Position numbers and translations under genes: made by a program
The notes under the pieces: generated by a model
What the model was told of the DNA's origin: nothing
What the model saw: the letters and a program-made list of their open reading frames with translations, nothing else
Database searches by the model: none
Source: Azoarcus sp.
Lineage (GTDB): Bacteria > Pseudomonadota > Gammaproteobacteria > Burkholderiales > Rhodocyclaceae
Direction of reading: 5' to 3'
Assembly: GCA_031265765.1 (NCBI GenBank)
Contig: JAISCE010000067.1
Location: 1-57,867 of the forward strand
Length of the DNA stretch: 57,867 bases
Shown here: piece by piece, positions 41,925 through 49,170 of the stretch
Position numbering within the stretch: the first letter of the stretch is position 1
How the letters are laid out: each line of letters opens with the position of its first letter

Positions 41925-42425
41925 TCACTCTTCACTGAACGAAGTAATCAGCAGCGCCGGCCCGTAGCGGTTGTTATAGACATGGAAGGCATAGAAGGTG
42001 CGCATGTCGCCCGCCTTGAGTTCCTTGCCGATGCGAGAGGCTGCGTCATCTTCCACATAGGCGGCGAGCAATTTTTCGCCGCCGTAATCGAGCGCAACGC
42101 GCTGGCCGACCTTGAATTCCGCGCTCATGCCCATCATGCCCATTACCTGTTTCAGGTAATCGGCCTTTTGCGGCGTGGGCAGTTGCGCAAGCCTGGCGGC
42201 AAAGCGCACCGGGCGCGGCTCGAAAATGACGCGCCCGCCGTCGGTTATCCGCGCGGCGGGCACGAGTTCGGCCAGCTTGACTTCCTTGTAGCTTGTATGT
42301 GGATCGACCGCGGCGACGGCGGCCCTGGCGTCTGCCGCCCGCGCCGCGCCGGCGGCGCACAGGCAGAAAACGGACATGGACAGGGCAACGCCCAAACTGG
42401 CAAGGAAACGTCCTGGAATCATCAT
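41925..42425 (-). CDS. Exported protein of unknown function in the pilus operon
   Basis: A 166-residue protein with a signal peptide (about 1-30, cut after ARA). I do not recognise the mature domain. It is rich in short beta-type stretches with Tyr and Phe near the end (RTFYAFHVYNNRYGPALLIT) and a Met-rich segment (VMGMMGMSAEF). It is placed between two prepilin genes, 16 bp and 30 bp from its neighbours, so it probably belongs to the pilus machine, for example as a periplasmic assembly or subunit-capping factor. Confidence 0.75.
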   Translation of the reverse strand: MMIPGRFLASLGVALSMSVFCLCAAGAARAADARAAVAAVDPHTSYKEVKLAELVPAARITDGGRVIFEPRPVRFAARLAQLPTPQKADYLKQVMGMMGMSAEFKVGQRVALDYGGEKLLAAYVEDDAASRIGKELKAGDMRTFYAFHVYNNRYGPALLITSFSEE

Positions 42426-42455
42426 CGTTTTTCTCTCAGTGAAAAATGGACAAGA

Positions 42456-43307
42456 TCAAAAGCAGATCACCACGTCATCGCGGCCATCGGCCGAATCGCT
42501 GGCAAGACAGGGATCGAGCGGGTTCGCGCCGCCATAGCGGCCATCCGCGCCCGCATAGACCACGCGCGGAACGGCGCGTGGCAGAGCCGATTCAGGCGGT
42601 TCAGCCGGTTCGGTCGTCCCGGCCGATTCGTCGTACAGCAAGAACAGGAATGGACGCGCATGACGCGCAAAACCGGCGCTGGCGGAAGAAGAGGGGCGCA
42701 TCTTCCAGTTGAACGCGCACCGATTCAGGTCGGCGGCAGTGCAGCCCGCGTTCGCGCCGTTCGGCGCGAACGCGGGGCCTGCACCGAATGCGGGGATATT
42801 GACGAGATTTCCGGACGCCAGCAAATCCACCCAGTGCCGTTTGCCCACCGGCAGATAGGGGCCGTTCCAGCCGCGATGGGTATCGGCGTTCCACTTTTGC
42901 AGGAAAACGAGGCGATGCCCGGCGCAAAGGACGGGCGCCTTGAAAAGCAGGGACAGGTTGGCGGGCGATTTGAACCACGCTTCCTGCTGCTCAGCGGTGG
43001 CCGACCCGGTAGAAGACGGCTCCGAGTACGGCCCGGCATGCCCGGGATCGACGGCGGCAATGCCGGCGGCCTTGCATCCTTCGTTCAATTGAAACGGCCC
43101 TTCGCCGGGCCAGTAGCCGGTATCGTCGTGAAAACGCCTGAGCGCATCGGCGAGCCGCAGCAACTCCCCGCGCGCCAGTTCATCCTCGGCGCGGCGGTCG
43201 ACGCCCAGATAAGCCCCCCAGGCCACGTAGGAAAGGGTGGCGAGAAGCGCGCAGACGAGCAGAAGCTCAATCAGGGTAAAACCCGAACGGCGATACGTGG
43301 AACCCAT
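42456..43307 (-). CDS. Minor prepilin/pseudopilin
   Basis: A 283-residue prepilin with leader MGSTYRRSG and helix FTLIELLLVCALLATLSYV, so it should be processed by prepilin peptidase. The mature domain contains four or more cysteines and a GPYLP motif, like some GspG/PilE relatives with large C-terminal domains. It follows the major-pilin candidate after two strong hairpins (43332-43414), which could lower its expression relative to that gene. Confidence 0.85.
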   Translation of the reverse strand: MGSTYRRSGFTLIELLLVCALLATLSYVAWGAYLGVDRRAEDELARGELLRLADALRRFHDDTGYWPGEGPFQLNEGCKAAGIAAVDPGHAGPYSEPSSTGSATAEQQEAWFKSPANLSLLFKAPVLCAGHRLVFLQKWNADTHRGWNGPYLPVGKRHWVDLLASGNLVNIPAFGAGPAFAPNGANAGCTAADLNRCAFNWKMRPSSSASAGFARHARPFLFLLYDESAGTTEPAEPPESALPRAVPRVVYAGADGRYGGANPLDPCLASDSADGRDDVVICF

Positions 43308-43331
43308 GAAAATTCCGGAAAAGGCAACGCC

Positions 43332-43414
43332 CCGGGCCGGGCGAAAATAGCCAGCGCCCCATGGGGACGCCGGCCCGGAAAAGCGGAAGGCGCGGCAGGA
43401 GAGAAACGCCTTCC
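43332..43414 (-). terminator. Paired hairpins between the first and second prepilin genes
   Basis: Two perfect stems lie in the 148-bp gap. The first has GGAAGGCG/CGCCTTCC arms (43385-43392 and 43407-43414). The second has CCGGGCCGG/CCGGCCCGG arms (43332-43340 and 43370-43378) and encloses a smaller CCCC-AT-GGGG stem. The minus-strand sequence after the first is GCTTTTCC, not a true T run. They could act as an attenuator or an mRNA-stabilising structure favouring the upstream major pilin. Confidence 0.55.
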
Positions 43415-43455
43415 TTGTGCAACAGGCAGGCCAGGACCTGCCGGACGTCTACAAA

Positions 43456-44400
43456 TCAAGTATTGCGGATGTTATCCACTTCGCCCAATTCTTCGTCCTT
43501 GGTATCGCCAGCGCCGTCGATGATGGCATGGAAACTGGCCTTGCCGTTACCGTTGTTGGTTCCACTCACATTCCCCACGTTGAACAACACAATGAAACGG
43601 TTGTACTGGTGGGACTCCACGTGACGATAAGTCGGCGTATTGGAAAGCGCGCCAATAGTGGCCGGATCGAACAGGCTGGAATCGGGGCCAATGCCGAAAG
43701 CAATGAGCGTGTCGCTCGCCTTCGCATTCACACGCTCCGGCGCTCCACTCCAAATCAAAACATTCGAATCCACTTCCAACGTATCGGACTTACCCCCGCA
43801 GCCATTGCCCTTGTCAGAACGATAAAGGTTGCCAGGCACTACATCGTTACTCCTGTCCCGTACCGCTGCAATAACCGCGGCGCGGTTATTAGCACCGCAA
43901 TTGACACTACTAGTGTCCAGCACACGATACTGAGTAATACCAGCCTCCTCCAGTGATTTTTGGGCAGCCGAATTAAGACTCCATACTGACAAAGCGTCAT
44001 GCAGCCCTTCATCGAAGAGCGACCTATCCGACGAGTCGAGAACAATCCCCCTGACGTCGCCGGGCAGAAGCAGAGAATCAAAGTTGTCAGGGTATTTACC
44101 CTTGTTCAGCACCATGTAGGTCTGGATGCCCTTGGAGAGTTCATCCATCATCGCCACGTGCGCCGCCGCCGCGCCCTTGCGGTCGGTATCTTGCAGCATG
44201 ATGGTGGCGGTGCCGGCGATCGCCGCGAGGATGGCGACCACGACCAGCAGTTCCAGCAGCGTGAAACCGCCTTGTTTACCGCGGATTTTCTCGAACCGGC
44301 GGCGCAGGCCGCGCCCCTTGACGGCGCCGGCATCGACGGCTTGCAGCCTGGACTTGAGTTCGGCCTTGGGCATGGACAGCAACTTGGACAACATAGACAT
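43456..44400 (-). CDS. Prepilin with a 45-residue leader, probable major subunit
   Basis: A 314-residue prepilin. The processing site is GG-FTLLELLVVVAILAAIAGTA with the cut after Gly45, so the leader is 45 residues and strongly basic near the site (GLRRRFEKIRGKQGG), longer than the usual 6-30. The mature protein (about 269 residues) has a four-cysteine set, a Ser/Thr-rich surface and a C-terminal Thr. It is first of the prepilin genes and is followed by hairpins, as expected for the most expressed subunit. ATG codons at 44394 and 44373 would still leave leaders of 43 and 36 residues. Confidence 0.85.
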   Translation of the reverse strand: MSMLSKLLSMPKAELKSRLQAVDAGAVKGRGLRRRFEKIRGKQGGFTLLELLVVVAILAAIAGTATIMLQDTDRKGAAAAHVAMMDELSKGIQTYMVLNKGKYPDNFDSLLLPGDVRGIVLDSSDRSLFDEGLHDALSVWSLNSAAQKSLEEAGITQYRVLDTSSVNCGANNRAAVIAAVRDRSNDVVPGNLYRSDKGNGCGGKSDTLEVDSNVLIWSGAPERVNAKASDTLIAFGIGPDSSLFDPATIGALSNTPTYRHVESHQYNRFIVLFNVGNVSGTNNGNGKASFHAIIDGAGDTKDEELGEVDNIRNT

Positions 44401-44459
44401 AGGAATCTCCTGATGAACCGGCTTCGGTTCCCCCCACGGGAACGCCTGGGCCGCGTTTT

Positions 44460-44804
44460 TTACGACATATCCGGCTCTTCGCCGGCAGGTTGTGCCGCGA
44501 CCCCACGTCGCCAGCCCGTTTCTTCATTCGCCGGATCGCTCCCGGCGGGAAAACGCTTTTGTCCGCCGCCGCCGCCCGCCCGCTTTTCGGCGGCGGGCAA
44601 CGGGTAATCCACTACAAACCTGTATTGCTTGCCGCAATGCAGGATGACTTCTTTCTGCCCCCGCCGCAGGATACGAAGCTCCACCCGGATTTCCGCATAC
44701 CCATCATGGGCAAAAGCTTCCCGGTAAAGCTCTTCAAGCTTGGACAATACCTGGTCTTTGGACTGGGCGGGCTTCGCGCCCGCCGCCTTCTCCAAGTTGT
44801 ACAT
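44460..44804 (-). CDS. Small protein of unknown function, first gene of the pilus operon
   Basis: A 114-residue soluble protein. The first 75 residues look folded (EELYREAFAHDGYAEIRVEL, then ILRRGQKEVILHCGKQY RFVVDYP), with a mix of helix and strands; the last 40 are Gly/Pro-rich. No family recognised and no membrane segment. It is the first gene after the Fur-like promoter and lies 59 bp before the major prepilin gene. The ATG at 44804 was used; the adjacent GTG at 44807 is an alternative. It could be a regulator of the operon, but nothing in it shows that. Confidence 0.65.
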   Translation of the reverse strand: MYNLEKAAGAKPAQSKDQVLSKLEELYREAFAHDGYAEIRVELRILRRGQKEVILHCGKQYRFVVDYPLPAAEKRAGGGGGQKRFPAGSDPANEETGWRRGVAAQPAGEEPDMS

Positions 44805-44841
44805 CACAAGGGGTTTACCTCGCTATCATGCATCTCTTGCG

Positions 44842-44871
44842 AACGATAATAGTTATTATTCGCCATGTCAA
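44842..44871 (-). promoter_or_regulatory. Fur-like box and promoter of the pilus operon
   Basis: Minus-strand -35 TTGACA (44866-44871) is followed by TATTAT (44846-44851, short 14-bp spacer) or TATCGT (44843-44848, 17 bp). The plus-strand sequence GCGAACGATAATAGTTATTATTCGC region is nearly palindromic and its minus strand matches the Fur consensus at 14 of 19 positions. It lies about 40 bases before the first gene. Confidence 0.6.
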
Positions 44872-44909
44872 CTATTTTCCATTTATTTTTTTGAGCCTAC
44901 GCAAGAGCC

Positions 44910-45011
44910 CGCCCGGATCAGGATGGGCGCGGCAACGGACTCCGCCCCGGGCATGCCGGAAAAGACCGGCAAGCCGACCATGAACGCGACTTGATCCTCG
45001 GCAGGAAGATA
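44910..45011 (-). pseudogene. Remnant of an AglD/YbhN-like gene
   Basis: The minus-strand frame reads YLPAEDQVAFMVGLPVFSGM and on through PGAESVAAPILIRA. It aligns with the C-terminal part of the AglD-like protein at 29632-30645 (FLPGG, AVMASLLILSGMPGAEAAAA, TIVTRA) at about 14 of 26 residues, with a shared SGMPGAE core. The rest of the gene is absent, so it is a decayed fragment of a second copy lying between the two Fur-like boxes. Confidence 0.5.
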
Positions 45012-45012
45012 C

Positions 45013-45040
45013 TTGACATGCAAACGATAATCATTATTAT
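45013..45040 (+). promoter_or_regulatory. Fur-like box and promoter of the glycosyltransferase operon
   Basis: Plus-strand -35 TTGACA (45013-45018), 16-bp spacer and -10 TATTAT (45035-45040). CGATAATCATTATTA (45025-45039) lies in the spacer and -10 and matches the 7-1-7 Fur motif at 12 of 14 specified bases, or the 19-base consensus at 15. It would drive the three plus-strand genes from 45266. Confidence 0.65.
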
Positions 45041-45078
45041 ACGCAGGCTGCCTTCCTTCAAGAGAATTTTCAGCGTCC

Positions 45079-45135
45079 ATGCAAAAAACTCTGCAAATCC
45101 ACTTCTTTCCCGGCCCTCTTGCTCTCGTTGCCCTG
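45079..45135 (+). pseudogene. Remnant of the 5' end of a TMTC-like glycosyltransferase gene
   Basis: This stretch reads MQKTLQIHFFPGPLALVAL and matches the start of the intact gene at 47129 (MQNTLKIRLFPVLAALAAL) at protein and DNA level, including ATGCAAAA and TCTTTCCCG. It breaks off after about 19 codons. It looks like the left-over start of a deleted paralogue in the leader of the operon. Confidence 0.5.
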
Positions 45136-45265
45136 TCATGCCATGGGCGCAGGCAAGCCTGCAAGCCTGGAAGAACAATGACATTCCCACGCAAATTGCA
45201 TTTTTCGCGCGGCGCGGCGTCGATTCTTCCAGAATCGCCCCGTCCTTTCTGAAACGAGCGCCGGC

Positions 45266-47086
45266 ATGTCCAAACCCTCGGGCCTCATGTCCAGACTCCC
45301 GCAAATCCGTTTTCCGTCCGGATCGTGGGCAGCCATGGATTTCCAGGTTGCCTTGCCGGAATCTGTACAAATCCGCTTCCCGTCTGGCAAGGCATTCTCT
45401 TTCGACATGCGGAGCGCCCTGTCCGGCCTGGGCTGCCTCCTTGTCTTCGCCCTTTTCATCCTGACTTTTGTCAAGACTGCATGGGTAACGGAAGACGCCT
45501 TCATCACGTTCCGCGTCGTCGACAATGCATTGAATGGCCATGGTTTAAGCTGGAATCCCAATGAACGCGTGCAAGCCTACACGCATCCGCTTTGGTTCTT
45601 TCTGCTGCTCGCCGGTTCGGCGATCAATAATCAACCCTATTACATCAGCCTGTTTTTAAGCTATATCTGCATTGTTACAACACTTTGGCTTGCACTGAAA
45701 ATCCTGCGCCCCTGCGGCGCTTTGTCTTTCCTTTTTCTTTTCGCCCTCCTCTTCTCCAAGGCGTTTATAGACTGGATGACTTCCGGGCTGGAAAATCCCC
45801 TTGGCTATCTGCTTATCACCCTGTTTTTATGGATCTGGTTCCGGAAAGAAGGCAATCGGCATCATCTCTTTCTTCTGACATTCACTGCGGGTGCAATGTA
45901 CCTGAACCGCCCGGACGCCATTGTATTGATTTCCCCGGCGCTTCTCTATGCTTTCCTGACGGATGAACATCCCTGGCGCAAGAAAATCGGCATCGTACTC
46001 ATGGGGGGAATGGGCGTTTTTGCCTGGACGCTGTTTTCCCTCGTTTATTACGGTACGCCCGTGCCCAACACCGCATTGGCGAAAACGGCTACCGATATTC
46101 CGGCTCTGCAATACCTTGCGCAAGCCGCCCTGACATATGCGCATATCGCGCGCACGGACACTGTCAGCCTTATCCTGTTGCTTGCTGGCTGCCTCATCGG
46201 TTTCCTGCAATCTCCCCGGCGATGGAAAGCACTCTCGGCGGGGCTTCCCGTCTGGGGCATCTATCTTTGCATGATCGGCGGCGATTACATGGCCGGACGC
46301 TTTTTCAGCATTCCCGTTCTCTTTTCCGCGCTTCTGTGCGCCCGCGCACTCAGGAATTACCCATTCCGGAAACTGGGCGCCGCCGTGGTCGCGGCCATGC
46401 TGATTGCATTGCCGCAATTACAGTTCACACTTTTTTCAACCCTTGATTACCGCATAGAAGGCCGCATCTACGATATTACGGATTCGCGTGGCGCTTACTA
46501 CAGGGCAACCGGCCTGCTTCGCATTCTTCAAAACACTCCGGGGGGGGGCGGTATCTCCCACAGATGGTTCCTCACGGGCAAGGCGCTCAAGGATGCAGCG
46601 CCACGGAAGGGAATTTATACCGGTTGCGTCATGGGAATGTTGCCTTACGGGGCCGGCCCGGATTTTTATTGGATAGACCCTCTGGCATTGTCCAATGCCT
46701 TTCTGGCCAGGCTGCCGGCACGTTCAGGGTCTCGCGTCGGCCATTACGAGCGCGCCCTTCCCCCAGGCTATCTGGAATCCGTCATGACTGAACAAAACCA
46801 TATTGCCGACCCGGCGCTCGCCCGGCTTTACAGCGATGTGCTTTTGGCAAGCACCGGAAAGATTTTTCGCCGGGAGCGTTTTGCCGCTATTTTTCGCCTG
46901 AATACGGGTTTTCACAAAAATGCCGCGGCAAATTACGACCGGGAAGCCATTGGTCTTCCGGGTCTTTCTGTCGCCACAAAAGAAACGCACAGTTGTCACG
47001 GCAGAAAAGCCCGGGGATATCATGTTGATGAATCGCTGCGGACTTTATCCCTGTCTCGACTCCTCGGGTCTTCCTATCCGAATTAA
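45266..47086 (+). CDS. AftB/TfpW-like GT-C glycosyltransferase (putative arabinofuranosyltransferase)
   Basis: A 606-residue membrane enzyme with about ten helices and a periplasmic C-terminal part. After the first helix it reads VTEDAFITFRVVDNALNGHG and ERVQAYTHPLW: the E-D pair in the first external loop, followed by the N..ERV...T.PLW pattern, is the layout of mycobacterial AftB and of Pseudomonas TfpW, which use decaprenylphosphoryl-D-arabinose. With the HAD-UbiA, DprE1 and DprE2-like genes nearby it is the expected transferase. The first 48 residues contain two QIRFPSG copies and may be leader DNA; a start at 45410 is possible. Confidence 0.78.
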   Translation: MSKPSGLMSRLPQIRFPSGSWAAMDFQVALPESVQIRFPSGKAFSFDMRSALSGLGCLLVFALFILTFVKTAWVTEDAFITFRVVDNALNGHGLSWNPNERVQAYTHPLWFFLLLAGSAINNQPYYISLFLSYICIVTTLWLALKILRPCGALSFLFLFALLFSKAFIDWMTSGLENPLGYLLITLFLWIWFRKEGNRHHLFLLTFTAGAMYLNRPDAIVLISPALLYAFLTDEHPWRKKIGIVLMGGMGVFAWTLFSLVYYGTPVPNTALAKTATDIPALQYLAQAALTYAHIARTDTVSLILLLAGCLIGFLQSPRRWKALSAGLPVWGIYLCMIGGDYMAGRFFSIPVLFSALLCARALRNYPFRKLGAAVVAAMLIALPQLQFTLFSTLDYRIEGRIYDITDSRGAYYRATGLLRILQNTPGGGGISHRWFLTGKALKDAAPRKGIYTGCVMGMLPYGAGPDFYWIDPLALSNAFLARLPARSGSRVGHYERALPPGYLESVMTEQNHIADPALARLYSDVLLASTGKIFRRERFAAIFRLNTGFHKNAAANYDREAIGLPGLSVATKETHSCHGRKARGYHVDESLRTLSLSRLLGSSYPN

Positions 47087-47128
47087 TGCGCTTTTGCCCT
47101 CCACTCACCCTTCCGGCTTTGCAAAACC

Positions 47129-49117
47129 ATGCAAAACACTTTGAAAATCCGCCTCTTTCCCGTCCTGGCCGCGCTGGCCGCATTGCTTCTATACGTGCGC
47201 ACACTGGGCTACAACTACCTTTGGGATGACATCGTTATTTTCAGGGGAGTTGTCTCCACGGCATTGAGTACGTTCGATCTATCCGGGCTCCTCCAGCCCT
47301 TCCTGGAAGAAGCAGATTATTTTCGTCCGCTGGTCGTGCTTTCTTTCTGGCTGGACGCCGTTCTTGCCGGTAATCGTCCGGGATTTTCGCACGCGGTGAA
47401 CCTCGCCCTGTTCCTCGTGAATATCCTGCTTGTCTTTTCCATCTGCCGCCATCTGGCGAAAACGCTGGAGAGTCCGCGCGCATCCTGGCGCGCTTTCTGG
47501 GCCGCTCTCATCTACGCGATACACCCCGTCATGGTGGAATCGACCGTATGGATTTCCGGACGCTTCGACGTGCTGGCAACCACCTGCATCCTGGGTGCAA
47601 CGCGGGTTTATTTGAGCCGCCGCCCCGGCCATTGGCGCCTCATCGGGTTCGGGCTTCTATCTTTTCTCGCCCTGCTCTCCAAGGAAACCGGCATCATGCT
47701 GCTGCCGGGCATTTTCTGCCTGTGGCTGGCCGTCGAAACCACGCGCCACGAGACGCCGGTTTCCTATGCGAATTTTCGCCAATGTCTCGCCGTCAACAAC
47801 AAAGCCCTGAATACCCTCCTGGGCATTGCCGTACTTTATGCCGCCCTGCGCTTCACGTTTTTGCCTGTAAGCATGGATATGACTTCGACTGCCTCGGCAA
47901 AATATGGAAGTTTTTTCCTGGCCATGGAAAGCGTGAAGTTCTATTTTCATCAGGCGCTTTTCCCCTTTGCCACGATGTTTCCGCGACATCCGGTCGAATC
48001 CGTAGTATCGGCCTGGAGCCTGTTGGACATCCTCGGCAATCTCGCAACGCTTGCGGCCCTGGTGGCCGTGATCTTCCATGCCATGCGCCGCCGATCCGCC
48101 GCTGCCTGGGTGTTTCTGGCCGGGATGTGCTACCTCGCGCCGGCGCTGTATATTTCTATATCCCTCAACGAAAATCTGGGACATGAGCGGTTTTTGACCA
48201 CGCCCCTGGCCTTCTGGTCAATGGCTGCCGTCTTGCTGAGATGGGAACGCATTTTTGCCACATCTCCCATGCAAAAATTCGCCGCCGCCATGAATGTACT
48301 TTCCCCGCGCCTTATTGCACAGGCCGTGGCAGCCGTGTGGCTTTCCATGCTCGCCTGGACGACGCACACGACCATTCCACTCTGGCAAGATAACCTCATT
48401 CTATGGAGCTGGAGCTGGAAGCAATTCCCGGATGACAAATACAGCCGCTATAGCTATTTCCATGCCATGTCTTCTGTCGATTCGACAACGGCAAAAAAAG
48501 CCGTGGATCACTTGATGCAGGAGACCGGCTTCCTCTATGCCGATGAAGCAATACTTTACGCGGGTATTCTTATGAAAGAAGGGAATATAAAAAGTCTCGA
48601 TTATTTGGACATGGTTCGCCAGCGGACAGGAAATAGCCTGAACATTCACGAGGACCCCAATGCAGAATACTTGCGTATCAAACTCACGCCACTTGCGTCG
48701 GGCCTGATTTCCAGCTATTACTATCTTTCCGCGCAGGCATATTTCCGTTTCAGGAAAAATCCGGCAACAGCGCAGCAACTGAACGAAACGGCTTTTTGGT
48801 ACAAAAAAAGAAAGCCTAAGCTGGATCGAAATGATATGGTATATTATAATCTGCCAAGGGCCGCTTATTTATATGGAATGGGGCTTTTCGGACCTGCCGA
48901 TAAACTGCGCGATGAACTGGTGACAGTTTATGGAATAAAGAAGGAAGCTGTCCATGGAGTTCTGCGCCACCTTCTGGAAGACTATTGCGATTGGAAAACA
49001 AATGAAAACGAACCGGCAGACCGGCCATTGCTGCCTGTATGCAGCCAGCTTGACCAATTTTTCCCGAAACCGGATAATGGCAATGAGATGAACAAAGAAG
49101 GCGGAAACGACACATAG
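47129..49117 (+). CDS. TMTC/PMT-like GT-C glycosyltransferase
   Basis: A 662-residue membrane protein with about eleven helices and a C-terminal helical domain. It has the first-loop Asp pair (YNYLWDDIVIF), DYFRPL, and the HPVMVESTVWISGRFDVLA motif typical of TMTC and related O-mannosyltransferases (HP...E.V..ISGR.D.LA). Such enzymes use dolichyl- or polyprenyl-phosphate sugars and glycosylate proteins or lipids on the outer face of the membrane. It follows the AftB-like gene by 42 bp and precedes the sulfatase-fold gene, so it is part of the same glycan operon. The sugar donor and acceptor are unknown. Confidence 0.82.
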   Translation: MQNTLKIRLFPVLAALAALLLYVRTLGYNYLWDDIVIFRGVVSTALSTFDLSGLLQPFLEEADYFRPLVVLSFWLDAVLAGNRPGFSHAVNLALFLVNILLVFSICRHLAKTLESPRASWRAFWAALIYAIHPVMVESTVWISGRFDVLATTCILGATRVYLSRRPGHWRLIGFGLLSFLALLSKETGIMLLPGIFCLWLAVETTRHETPVSYANFRQCLAVNNKALNTLLGIAVLYAALRFTFLPVSMDMTSTASAKYGSFFLAMESVKFYFHQALFPFATMFPRHPVESVVSAWSLLDILGNLATLAALVAVIFHAMRRRSAAAWVFLAGMCYLAPALYISISLNENLGHERFLTTPLAFWSMAAVLLRWERIFATSPMQKFAAAMNVLSPRLIAQAVAAVWLSMLAWTTHTTIPLWQDNLILWSWSWKQFPDDKYSRYSYFHAMSSVDSTTAKKAVDHLMQETGFLYADEAILYAGILMKEGNIKSLDYLDMVRQRTGNSLNIHEDPNAEYLRIKLTPLASGLISSYYYLSAQAYFRFRKNPATAQQLNETAFWYKKRKPKLDRNDMVYYNLPRAAYLYGMGLFGPADKLRDELVTVYGIKKEAVHGVLRHLLEDYCDWKTNENEPADRPLLPVCSQLDQFFPKPDNGNEMNKEGGNDT

Positions 49118-49170
49118 CCGGAGTTCCTCCAGTATCCTTGATCTATATCTCTCGCTTGAGGCTGACCAAT

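Noticed and set aside
44740-45464. Overlapping plus-strand frames of 84 and 157 codons in the pilus/glycan intergenic region
   Set aside because: They run through promoter sites and remnant DNA and show no plausible protein; not counted as genes.
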